A stretch of DNA of 64,000 nt from Morchella semilibera (Eukaryota > Ascomycota > Pezizomycetes > Pezizales > Morchellaceae). Positions 44,971 to 56,083 of this stretch are shown in pieces. Numbering within the stretch: the stretch's first letter is position 1; the number at the start of each line of letters is the position of its first letter. The notes beneath the pieces were generated by a model, which worked only from the letters and a program-made list of their open reading frames with translations, was not told the origin of the DNA and made no database searches. Location: contig WBVU01000011.1 of assembly GCA_009192285.1 (NCBI GenBank), positions 310,001 through 374,000 of the forward strand. Reading direction: 5' to 3'. A program made the position numbers and the translations under genes.

Positions 44971-47282
44971 TTAGGGTTCCCGAGTGACCGGTTTCTGGTC
45001 CGTGTGGCATATGCGAGTGGATTGTTGAATTTTCTGGCACTTGAGAGGAGTCTGGGGGAGTTTGGATTTGTTGGGTATTTAGAAAGGGGGGGAAAAAAAC
45101 CGTGAATGAATCCCGAAGTTACATGGTTGGTTAGACTGACATTGAGTGATACTACACGATGTGAACGGTGAAAAAAACTAATAAATATTACCCTAACAGT
45201 AGCAGAATTGATTGTTTACTCAACGGGCATGATAATCCAACAACATAATAGTCTAGCACGAGGCACAAATCAAGCGCAGGCACAGGTACAAGGATCCGTG
45301 GGGGAAGCTTTATCAGATACCCTCCGATAAATCTAGATCGGATCATGCAAGCCATGACATCTCAAGTGTGTTAATCCGCCCATCTCCCGTCGGCCTACAT
45401 ATTTTGTATCAAATACTTTTTGACAAACTTCGGGTGCCTCCGAAAAAAGGAAAGAATGGGCAGCGTGGGGGGGATACGTCACACTTTATAAACCTTCTCG
45501 ATCCCATCCCAAAGTTCGATTTCTGCTTAAAAAACAAGCATCTTCACTGACAAAGCCAATCATCTAGCCCCGCAATGATTAACAACAGGGGCTAGCTGGT
45601 GGGTTAATTATAAGCTTATTTCCACGTATGCAGGGGGCACAGCCGCTACGAAGGAAACAATACGCAGCTCCTGCAGGAAAATTGTGCAGCCAAAGAAATT
45701 TTTCGATATCTTGATATCAGCATGGTATCGGCGATCATTGATCCTGTTGCATTGAGTGATAGTTGGTGACTCGTGAGTGGAAACAAGTATTCGGTTGTGG
45801 CCCGCTCGGGCTTAGTGATGCGTGCAGGGGTGCAAATACCTGCCAAGATATTTCGAGGAAAGCCCAATCGGAGATGAGTTCAAGACTCTGCGCCTCGATT
45901 TTGGTCTCAACTGCGCATGTCATGGCTGAGTTTTAAGCTCAAGAAACTAGTGGTGGATCCCCTGAGGCTCGAGCTCAGAGACGTCAGATTTCACAGACCG
46001 ACTCAGTGGTCGCTCGTAGAATATTGCGTTGTCTCAATTGAACACAGAAAGTTCGAGAACTACACAGCCTACCTGTTGAATTAAGGTTGTAAGAGTCAGC
46101 CGTAAGAGTCACCTACAGGTCGATTGGTAGTTACGGGCATCTTGCTCTATGTTGTCCTGTGACCGGCAAAAATTGGAATTGCAGTCTCACTTGGACATAG
46201 GTCACAGAAAAGGCTATGCCTGCGAGCGAGGTTTTGAAACATGAGGAAAAATTAGAGGCGCAGCATCTACATTAAAGTGCCACGAGAGCCGAGTGAGGTC
46301 ATCTCCTAACCCCTATTGCCTGTCTCCACCTCCTGGGTTAAGGGTTCATAAAGAACATCATCTACCTGCAGCAAATCAAGGGCAACATCTATCTACAGTT
46401 ACCTAAGGCGTCTTTCAATATTAATGATCTATTGGAAATAGATTCAAATAAAAGATTATTGGTTGAGTAAAACCTATGCCTGGGTGGTAAAATAACATGG
46501 AAAAATTCTTTCTAGGTTTGGGGCCTGGTTTGCCGGGTTTAGGTTCAATTGCAATTACATTGTTAGAAAGAGACTAAAATCGATATATGTACTAAGTAAA
46601 GAGTGTCCAGAAAATCATGCCGTATAACTGTAACCGGATTTTTGTTAATATTTGGTGCCATCCAATTTATCTATAGTGAGATCGAATAATGATAGTGCAG
46701 GTCTATAAAACATTCTATCATGTCACATGAGGGTTAAAATATTATTTGCATAATTTATCACTCGGTCGACGGTATTGCAAAGTAGAGAATTTATTAATCG
46801 TATGCAAGTAGAGAGTTGGGTATCCCATATTTGTCGATCTTGGTTTTTTTTCGTGGGGCGGAACCCATTGGTAGATTAGTTTAAAAACAGTACCGAGACT
46901 CACTGCCTCTTAGGCCCATGACTAAACTTGGTGTGTACTCGCTGGTTAAGACCTTTTACAAACATTCAGGGGATATTTCGGGGCGTGGCAAATCCGTGAA
47001 AACAGTGGAAGGGATAAGAAAAATAGGAACCTTGTCCAAAATTCCTGGTCTTCAAATTACGGAAAGAGAACCTACATAGGCCATCCTTGGGTCTCAAGTT
47101 CTGATGGGGTGGGCCGCTGGGAACCCAATACGAGGGGATCTTCTTGGTCTGTGCATATCTCAGTATAACTTCATGTTTAGCGCTTGCTAGTAGCTGTGAC
47201 CGTCAGAAGAATGCACTAGTGGGTCAACTAGCGCCTATAATCAAGCTAGTATACAGGGTTGCCTTTTCAGCAACCTCAACAA

Positions 47283-47364
47283 GCGCCGTTGGTGCAGGGG
47301 TAGCATAGTTGCCTTCCATTATCAATGTTAGCAACTGGGAAGGGTTCGAGTCCCTTACGGCGCA
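47283..47364 (+). tRNA. tRNA-Gly (anticodon UCC), intron-containing
   Basis: A full cloverleaf can be drawn: acceptor GCGCCGT paired with ACGGCGC plus discriminator A, D-arm GTGCAGGGGTAGCAT, anticodon stem GTTGC/GCAAC, and T-arm AAGGGTTCGAGTCCCTT with a perfect B box. The anticodon loop reads C-T-TCC-A and is enlarged by about 11 nt, placed at the standard position after base 37, i.e. a nuclear tRNA intron. An identical 82-nt copy lies in inverse orientation at 55543-55624. Confidence 0.9.
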
Positions 47365-50300
47365 TCCTTGCAGCTGCCCATTATTCTCTACTTCGTTGAA
47401 CGAGTTTATGGTCAGCAATCACTTTTAGCTTTCATTCAAGCTGTGTCCGTTTGTTTCCGCAGATGATCCTTTTAGGAATCCAGAAGGTCCTGAGAGCTCA
47501 ACAAGAAATCAATATTCAATTACATGTGAGTGTGTTTTGACTGTAAAGTAGCTAGCAACAGTATATAGAGAATAGTTCAAACTAAATTAGGAATTCCCTA
47601 CCCTTTCCAGGGGGGCCTGGGAGGCAGAAGTCAAAAAGGGAATTTTCGATAGGGTCACACTATGCAGATACATACCAAACAACATTAAAGTGTACCAAAA
47701 ACCAACGTTTACAGTCTCAACACAGCAGAAGATTTAGTTAGTACCTAATTCCAAATTTCCAGAGCCGCTGTCTTAGACATTTGATAAAGAGTTATGAAAA
47801 CAGGCCAGCCAGCCATACAAAGAACACGTTCCGGTTCACAACTAATATAAAAGCCCGAAACCAAAACCACAACGAATTAGTCCACAGGCTATAGACTGCA
47901 GGCAGACCTTAGATATATACCTACCTATATACCGCTTCGAACTAAGTGAGGTCATGTTTTTTCCTCGTTACTCCCCTTTGCCGAACCGCTAATTATATAG
48001 GTACATCCAGAGAAATAATATATAAGGCATAACCCAACATATGGGCGGAGAGACATGTACAAACCCATGACGAATCGACGACACAAAATCAGTTAGCCGT
48101 ACGACCTTGCTACAGAGCTGTTAACGCATAGTGGTAGTCATGGAGCAAAGACATAAAATGGCTCCTCTGTTGATCCGATTGTGAGGGCTGGCTCTTGCAG
48201 TGAATTTACAACAAGGGACATGACCGATATATCTATGTAATGATTACTAGGGGAGAATCAAACAAACAAAGGCTACTTGATGTCATTCAATTGGCCGTAG
48301 CTGACTATGTATTTACATGTGTACGAGCAAGAGAAATCGGTTAGTATTGGATGGCTGCATGCACCACCGTACAGTCACCTAAAAATTCCATTTCGTCTAT
48401 CCCACGTAGGTTAATCAGGTATTTGACACAGACATAACCAACACCCAGAACCTGGTCCTTTACAGAACCCAACCCCCCAACCACTGTCACGTCATTTAGA
48501 TTGAGGTGAAGTTTGTATATAAGAATTTATACCAAAGAAAGCCCATGGCAGACACCACCTATAGATCAAAAGTGGTGGATCTATATCAATTCTGGTTATG
48601 AGTATAAGAAGGCTAGTTAAAACCTGATTTGCTGTTCGATTGTAATCAGGATCGGCCCTTGCCCAAGATCTTGGATACATGTACTCTCAGCCGTGATACG
48701 TATGTTACACTGTGCTGCCTCTATGTGGATTACTGAACAAACACCCGCCTCGCTATATATTACCCACATTATATTCCGATCTAACCAATCCCATGGGTAC
48801 TAGATCTGCGCCGCGTTACCGATTACGCATTCCCTGTAGACCACTTAGATTTATCGATTGATTATTTATCTATATCACGCATATATACATGTATGCATGC
48901 GCGTATAAAGACTCACAGCTCCCCAATAACAAGAAAATTTGGGGCACCCCGGAAAATGGGTTATAATGTTAGTTAAAATCCATTGGCTACATAAGCGTGG
49001 GCCCTCCAGCGCATCCACTGCGAATAGTGAGAGACACAAGGCATGATCGCTCTGTGCGAGTTCGTCAATCTTATTCGCCCATGTATCTACAAATGGTACG
49101 GGATGGCTTTATATGTAGGATGGGGGGGGGGGGTTCAGTCTCGTTCTTTCCGTCTCTTCCTGATCGATAGTCGCCAGGTGCTATCCCATAAGCTCTGGAT
49201 ATAGGTTGATCATGGTAGAACCATCATAATCCAGCAAGCAATCATTTGATCACCGTAGTTAATTAGCAACTAATATCTCTCATCGGCGGGGATACATATG
49301 TAATGGTTGGTACAGGGGGTTCAATGGATCCTGGATATACCTATGGTAAGTCGAGCATTAAGCGGGCCTTGTGAAAAGCCTGAATAGGTGCGCATGCAGA
49401 TTCAGTAGATTATGGGTGATCCTTATAAACCGCTCGCTTAATAACAAATACAATATGGTCAATTGGAAATGACGACTTCATTTTCCAGCTGGTTTGCGTT
49501 AATTGCACCAAGTATCGAGTGATAATCAATGATCCTTATTCTGGAAGTTGCACCTCCGGAGCCTTCTCAACCTACATGTAAATCACCGGTAAAACAGTAA
49601 AGGTTAATGAGTTGATGGGGCCTATTTGTTTTAGGTACTAGGTAGGAGCTTATGAAATGCCTGGTGAGGTAGTATGGTCTAAAACCTGCGTGAAACCAGA
49701 GATAAAGGCCTTGAAGTATAAATAAAGTGTATAAACTAGAAAGGTAGGGTGGGTCGCTTAAGTATTCCATATCGATGTTTGGCCAATCAACTAGAGCTGT
49801 GCTTGTACTTACTCGAGGCACCCCGAGTACATCCATGTATATGCATGACCTATTCATGGCAACTCATCAGCAAGTGAACAAAAGATATTAGCGATTGAAC
49901 TACAGCTGCAAATTGTAGTTTGTAAGATGGGAGAGGCTGCCTTTAAGCAAAATCGGGGCTTGAAACAACGAGCCGAGGTTAAACCTGGATTATGTACGAG
50001 TATACGCAGAGCCAGGCTGTGTAGGTACTCATAAGTTCATGACGTTTCCGAACCCCCGACCACTATTACATGCCATACAAAAAAGGTAGCCTTGGCGGGT
50101 TTTTTTCTGTGTATGCAATAGCAGCTGGGTCCGAAAAGGCTATGAAATTGCGAGTATGTACCTACATGGAGCCGCCCGGGGAATATATGATCGGGGCGCG
50201 GGGTGATCCGGGATAGATACTTAATCTGCCTAGATCTAGATGTGTCCCTGAATGAGGTTCCCCATCCACCGAAGCATGGAAAGTGGGGATTAAGACACCC

Positions 50301-51416
50301 ATGGCCATCTTTTATGCCATATGAGCAAGTTTCCCGTGCCATGCATGCAAAGCAGTAAAAATCTTCGGACCAAAACTCAGCTGAAAACCCCGGTTAGCCA
50401 ATGGGCGAACCCATGGAATGTAATAGTGGTTAGTAGATTCCCAAGATACATAGCCGACTTCACCCAGATCCAGCTCAAGGAACAAATGCCGTGAAACAAT
50501 GATCAGCGTTGCAGAAAATAGCCGGGGATCTGTCGTACAAGACAACAATTAAGGTTAGTACATGTATCTACTTAACTTAGCCAGGCTAACCCAATTAGTG
50601 ATCCAACTAATAAATCGAGAAACAACATCCCTCCCAAAGAAACTTAAATATAAAGACGACACCTCAATCTAGAGCCGAAAAATAGCTGGTGACCAGTTAG
50701 AATCGAGAGCAATCCTGAGAGAAAATAAAGAAATTATCGAGACGAGGCCTTGTTCAGGCATAATTGTATGTACCAGCGGAAGCTTATTAAAGACAATTAA
50801 TTGCACATGATCAATCAGCGCAGGAGAGTATGTATGTATGTCTCAGTTACCGAACTTCCGGGTCTTGTCACCAATGACAAAGTGGGCAATGGATAATAAG
50901 ATCTAGGGACTTAGAATCTGTATTATGCCGATCTAGATTAAATGTAGAATGGTCGGGTTTTGTGCCTGGAACCTTTTCAGGAAGGGACTGATCGGGAGTA
51001 TGGGAGAGATCATCTTTCTTCAGCTCTTTGATACCCTAAATATTTACTTGAATGGATTGAAAATGGCAATTGAGGCCCCCCCGCCCTCCGTGTCTCAATA
51101 CCAGTGCAGTTAGCCTCTATTATGTTCGGTAAGGTTGTATAGGAGTGGAATTGTTGGCTGTGCCTGCATTTAGGAGCTCTGGGGCGATAAACTTTAATGC
51201 ACTCAATTGCATCTATGTTGGGCTACATGGTCCTTACTCTATTGCGTACGCGCCCCGGGTATGATATACGCATGGCCGAGGCCGGATTTTCCCCAGCCAT
51301 ATGCGGAAATAGAACCCCATGATCTTCAGCTAGTGAGATAATGCTATTCGGTTATCCAGAGGTGGGGTAGATAGTTCGTAGGAAGATATCAGTTTGATAA
51401 TCATTCACTTACCTCT

Positions 51417-51424
51417 ATAAAAAC
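51417..51424 (+). promoter_or_regulatory. TATA box of the carboxylesterase gene
   Basis: TATAAAAA lies 60 bp upstream of the start codon and is followed by a C/A-rich leader (CATCTCCAGTCTTCACAACTC). The position implies a short 5' leader. Confidence 0.5.
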
Positions 51425-51483
51425 CCCACAAGATCCTCCCTTTTTTCACACTACCAAACCATCTCCAGTCTTCACAACTCAGG

Positions 51484-53661
51484 ATGAAGGCACTTCACGC
51501 TATCTGTCTCCTCGCTCTCAGCAAGGGCACTCTCTCCTCGCTGATTCAAAATCCCTTGGGATTTGAACCAACCTTTGACCAAGTTGTCAAGCAGGAAAGC
51601 TCCAGCTCCCCGCCCCCCAAGCAGAAAACCCCCGCGTTCCAGGACCCGTTCAAGGAGCCAGAAACAAAGAATGAAGGGCCTAATCCTTGGATCCTCGAAC
51701 TTCTTCAGTTGACTGGTGAGGGTGATGAGGAAGAGAATGAGGTTACCGATGTAGATGAGGATTCGGGATTCCCGGTTGTACACTTGGACTACGTCTCGCA
51801 CAGAGCCACCAAGTACCACGTTAGCATCCATTGATATCCCCACTGATCGAAATCTGCTGACAAGTTTATAGAGGTTAGGCGATTACTACACCTACAAGAA
51901 TATTCGCTACGCCGCCCCTCCTACTGGAAAGCTTCGATTTGCCGCCCCACAGCCTCCGCTTGTACAGGAAGGTATCCAGACCGGCCAAAAGGGTCATTCA
52001 TGTATTCAAGAAATACCTGACTGGATATCGAACGCAACATTTTCCCGGTGGATGATCAAGAACGCAATCTTCGGTGGGATAAATGACAATGAGGACTGCT
52101 TGTTCCTGGATGTTTCTGCCCCCAAGGCTGCAACGAAGGAATCAAAGTTGCCTGTTATTGTATGGATTTATGGAGGCGGTTACGTCTTTGGAAGAAAGGA
52201 CTGGTACCCTTACAACCCTACGGGAATGATGAGGAGGACCGAGGGAGGCGTGGTATATGTCGCTATGAACTACAGGGTAAGTGCTAAATCTTAGCGTTAT
52301 TCTATAGAAAACTAACAGTAGGTAGATGGGGGCATATGGTTTCATGGCAGGACCTCTTTTTTCTCAAGAAAGAAAAGAGGGTGTCCTCGACGCCGTTTCT
52401 AACGCCGCTCTCCACGATCAAAGATTTGCACTACACTGGGTCCAGAAATATATTGCGGAGTTCGGCGGTGATCCTGACAATGTCACCATTATGGGCGAGA
52501 GTGCAGGTGGCGGGTCAGTCTTCCACCAGATGCTTTGGCAGGACAAAGAAGAGCAGAAGGCACCCTTCCAGAGGGCTATTCCACAAAGTCCAGGCTGGGT
52601 TCCGAACGCTGGAGGATTTAAGGCAGCAGATGATCTCCAGGACGATGTCTATAAGAGGTTTTTGAGTATGTTTTATTATTATTTCTTTGAGATTGCAAAT
52701 TGGTGGGTTTGTGGACTGAGCTAATGGGAGTATAGGGGAAACTGCGTGTTTAACTCTTGCATGTTTGAGAGTTGCGCCTTCCTGGCTTATTAAGAGGGCG
52801 AACATGAGGCTGATTAGAGATTCACCGCATGGTATGTATTTATTCTGTCCCGTTTCGCATTAATATCTAATTTAGTGACCAATTAGGAACTTTCACCTTC
52901 GGACCGGCCGTCGATGGAAAGTATATCCCCGACCTTCCCGGCAGGATGCTCCTTGATGGGAAATTCAACAAGGACCTTGAGGTGATGGTCGGTGGTGTCG
53001 GAATGGAGGTACTTACAATCCCAAATCGTCCATTAGTTTAAATCCTTGTCATCTAACATAAGAGCAGGGTGCTGCCTTTGCAGATCGCACAGTGTCTAGC
53101 GAGGACAAACTGGAAGCCTATCTCAGTAAAAATCTGCCTCTTTCAACGCAGGCAACCCGTGACACTATTAAAGAAATGTACCCTCTCTCCAGGTTCAACG
53201 GCAACTGGACTGCCCGTGTTATCAGCCTTGCCGGTGAAGCTTTCATCGATTGCAATGCCTATGCGCTCGGCAAGGCATATAGCGGAAACACATATCATTA
53301 TGTGCTGAACCGAACCTTTGTCGACGAATTAGAACCCGCAGGTCACGGTGGCGATGTTAAGTACACATTCTACAACAACTGGCCATTGGTTGGGAAGGCG
53401 AATATGTACCTGGCGATGGGGATGCAGGCGTTTCAGATGTCTTTCTGGTCAACTGGTGATCCGAATGAGAAAAAGCCCGGTTGGGCGGACCCGATGCCAA
53501 AGTGGGGTGATAAGAATGAAATCCTGCGGTTTGATGGAAATACTTGGGTTACCAAAGGAGTGGTCGACGAAGAGACCATCAAGAGATGTGAATGGTGGTC
53601 AAAAGGATACTATGCTAACCCGGATGAACATGAATCATCGAACGAACGGGAGCTGAAATAA
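51484..53661 (+). CDS. secreted type-B carboxylesterase/lipase
   Basis: Six exons: 51484-51819, 51872-52276, 52326-52665, 52736-52831, 52887-53008 and 53068-53661, giving 630 aa. The N-terminus ([19 protein letters not shown]) is a signal peptide, so the product is probably secreted or in the secretory path. After an acidic Pro/Ser-rich pro-region come [21 protein letters not shown], the disulfide-linked EDCLFLDV motif, the oxyanion loop IYGGGYVFG, the nucleophile elbow GESAGGGS (Ser306), a probable acid Glu433 in GMEGAAF, and His526 in [11 protein letters not shown]. This order is that of alpha/beta-hydrolase type-B carboxylesterases and fungal lipases. The pro-region of about 90 residues before the catalytic fold is longer than usual. 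The fatty-acid or aryl-ester substrate cannot be told from sequence. Confidence 0.92.
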
Positions 53662-54298
53662 GCAAAGGGGGCTTTCAAAGAATTTTCTATGTCTGTTATG
53701 AGAATGATTGTTATTTATCCAAAGAAATAAATTGAACATGATGTTAATGACCTAGTTGTGCATCTTCATATAAAATTCATGTCACATTGATCTTAGTTTG
53801 TTGGCTGGCTGTGTTCCTTTGGAGGAAAAGAGGGGGCGGGTGTATCATGTGATATCACTCGGTATGCGAAAAAACGGCGGGGGAGATGCATTTTTTTTTG
53901 TTTACATCATTAATTGTATCCAGCCCGGAGGCTATGACAATCGGGGGAGATGCATTCACATTATGTTGACCCTCTCCTCCCCTCCAGTTCGACATTGAGA
54001 AACCAATACCGAGAAAGTAATATGATTTATCATTTCTGTTGAGTAGTTGGTGATTTGGGTTCTTAGTCAACCGTATAATCGCCTGATGAGGTATAATCCG
54101 TATGTTTGCTATTCCAACCCACAAAAAATCGAGTTGTGGAGGTGTCGGCTGCATACTACGGGTTGAGTTTTTTTTTCCCAGCACTGAAGAAAAAAGTGAA
54201 AAGAAAGAAAAGGGAATTACAGTAAATCTATTTACAAAGCACCGGTACAACCCAAAGGAAACTTTTTTTCCATCTAATTATAACTAGCCAAGGGGTAT
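53662..54298. other. convergent intergenic region
   Basis: Two 3' ends face each other. An exact CATR-N4-RTCACTCGG site lies at 53846-53862, and GGGGGAGATGCATT-like sequence occurs twice (about 53880 and 53944). No gene is seen. Confidence 0.6.
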
Positions 54299-55078
54299 CT
54301 ACCTTCTCCTGACTCTGGCCCACTTATTCTTCGCTACCATCCCACCTTTCTTCATCCTCTCCCGTTGCATCGCCAGCTCCCTCTCGGCAGTTGCCAATTC
54401 CCCAGCTCTCTTCATCCTCGCTTCCAATTCCTTGTATTTCGACTCTCTTTGTTTTCTGATTTTCCTTTCCTCGCCATCCGCGTCCCTAGCCTTCACCTCC
54501 ACCTCTGCCAATGTTTCTAACCTCGGCCGGTTAAACTTCCGTCCCACGAGGTCTTTATGTGTGCCGAAATACTCCTCGGCCTTAAACTCCCTAGCCTCCT
54601 TCTCACTGTCCACGAAAACCATATGCTTCCCGCCGATGCCCTCAGCAGTATCCATAAACCCGAGCTCCTTCTCGAGCCTCTCGATCTTGTTCCTCTCCAC
54701 CGCAACCTGCGTGCGAATATAGCCCGCATCCTGTGTCTTGAGCAGCTTCACCACATCATTACTCATCGCCTCCGAGTCTGGGCGTTCCGTAACCTTGATA
54801 CCATTGACGGTAGTTGACGAGGTCATGGCGAAGTAGAACTCGTCCGGGTTTCTCGCGGAGGCCTTGGAGCGGAGAGACTTGAGCGCCTTCTTTTTAGCGT
54901 TGTAGTCGCGCGCACGGAGAACATAGTCCTTCTTCTTCTCGAGGAGACCCCATTTTGCACGTTCTTGGGGCTGCGAACGTTCTTTGTGGTTTCGCCGCTG
55001 TAGGGTGCGTTAGTATTTTGCAGGCTTGGGATGGCAGGGGAGGGGACGGACTTGAACGGCATTGCGCATGGACGACAT
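54299..55078 (-). CDS. UTP11: UTP11, U3 snoRNP / SSU processome protein
   Basis: Exons 55078-55052 and 54997-54299 on minus give 241 aa. Utp11 is a nucleolar component of the small-subunit processome needed for 18S rRNA maturation. The N-terminus MSSMRNAVQRRNHKERSQP, then ERAKWGLLEKKKDYVLRARDYN and ARNPDEFYFAM, match the family closely; the rest is charged coiled-coil with a basic end (ARVRRR). Exon 1 is only nine codons. The 54-nt intron has a TACTAAC branch point and restores the QRRNHKER junction. The length is normal for fungal Utp11. An exact CATR-N4-RTCACTCGG site lies 156 bp upstream. Confidence 0.93.
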
Positions 55079-56083
55079 GGTGATGTGGGATTGGGGTTGG
55101 GGTTGGGGTTTAAAGGTGGGTGTGCTGAGAGGTTGTGGGTTGCTAGTTCTGTACCTCTTGGAGGTGGAGGCTCTGGAGCTTAGTTCCACTTTTTTTTTTT
55201 TCGAGGTTGGTCCAGGTTACCCTGAAATGGCTTCATACATGATCACTCGGCCAGCGCAGGTCCAAATCGGGTTTTCTTATATAAAGGGTGTAAAAAAGAC
55301 TAGTAAGACTACCTCGATAATTGACCAATCAGCATGATTAATCCACTTAAGATCTGAATTCATTAAGATGATTGAGTAATACCTCCTGAAGTTTCAAAAA
55401 CGCCCTCCTTTTGTCGCGGCCGAACGAGCTAGCAGGGGGTGCACTTAGCCGTCGATTAGTAAAGATGTAAACTCACGGGTAAATCTTTCAAAAGAAAAGA
55501 CCATCTCCTTCAACCGAAACAGTCAAAACACAGACCACGTAATGCGCCGTAAGGGACTCGAACCCTTCCCAGTTGCTAACATTGATAATGGAAGGCAACT
55601 ATGCTACCCCTGCACCAACGGCGCTTAAAGCTTTGATAAAATTTAAGGGATGTATTGTAGTGGTATCACGCTAGTGATAATGATCCTAGTCCTTGCATTA
55701 GTGCGGAATAGCGCTGAATACATGTACTAAACGCACATCACCAGGCACAAAAAAGGTGGCTACATGTAGATCTGATAATAAAGCTTCATGTGCATGTAAG
55801 TTTGAACTCCCAAACGTCAAAACCGTCCTTATAAAATTCAACCTAAAGAAGATTATCCTTGTAAGTACTTTTTAGCGTTCACCAAACCAGTCATCAAGTA
55901 GTAAGACGTCGATCAGAACCTCTAAAGGCAAATAACACTCTACGGGAGCCATTGTCCCCAGATACCTATTCCTACGCCCATAAAAATAACAACCCAAACA
56001 CCCATGCATTCATCATACCTCATAGACCCTATTAAACGTATACAAAGACGGTATAGAAAAATTCATACAAATAAGAAAGAAAT
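55079..56083. other. spacer between UTP11 and MRC1 with a tRNA gene
   Basis: This 1-kb stretch contains the UTP11 promoter side (CATR-N4-RTCACTCGG at 55234-55250), a tRNA-Gly gene at 55543-55624, and TACATGTA at 55729 and 55761. No protein gene is seen. Confidence 0.6.
55543..55624 (-). tRNA. tRNA-Gly (anticodon UCC), intron-containing, second copy
   Basis: It reads, on the minus strand, identically over all 82 nt to the tRNA at 47283-47364, including the roughly 11-nt intron after anticodon UCC. The discriminator A is at 55543. Flanks are unrelated beyond a few bases, so the identity is confined to the gene itself. Confidence 0.9.

Larger units (their letters stand above)
44971..51483. other. 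6.5-kb spacer with a single tRNA gene
   Basis: Apart from the tRNA at 47283 I see no gene. There is an exact CATR-N4-RTCACTCGG site (46749-46765), a relaxed minus-strand copy near 49514-49530, and TACATGTA at 48676, 48886, 49573 and 50559. A G-run lies at about 49121-49132. Reading frames are short and AT-biased. Confidence 0.55.
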
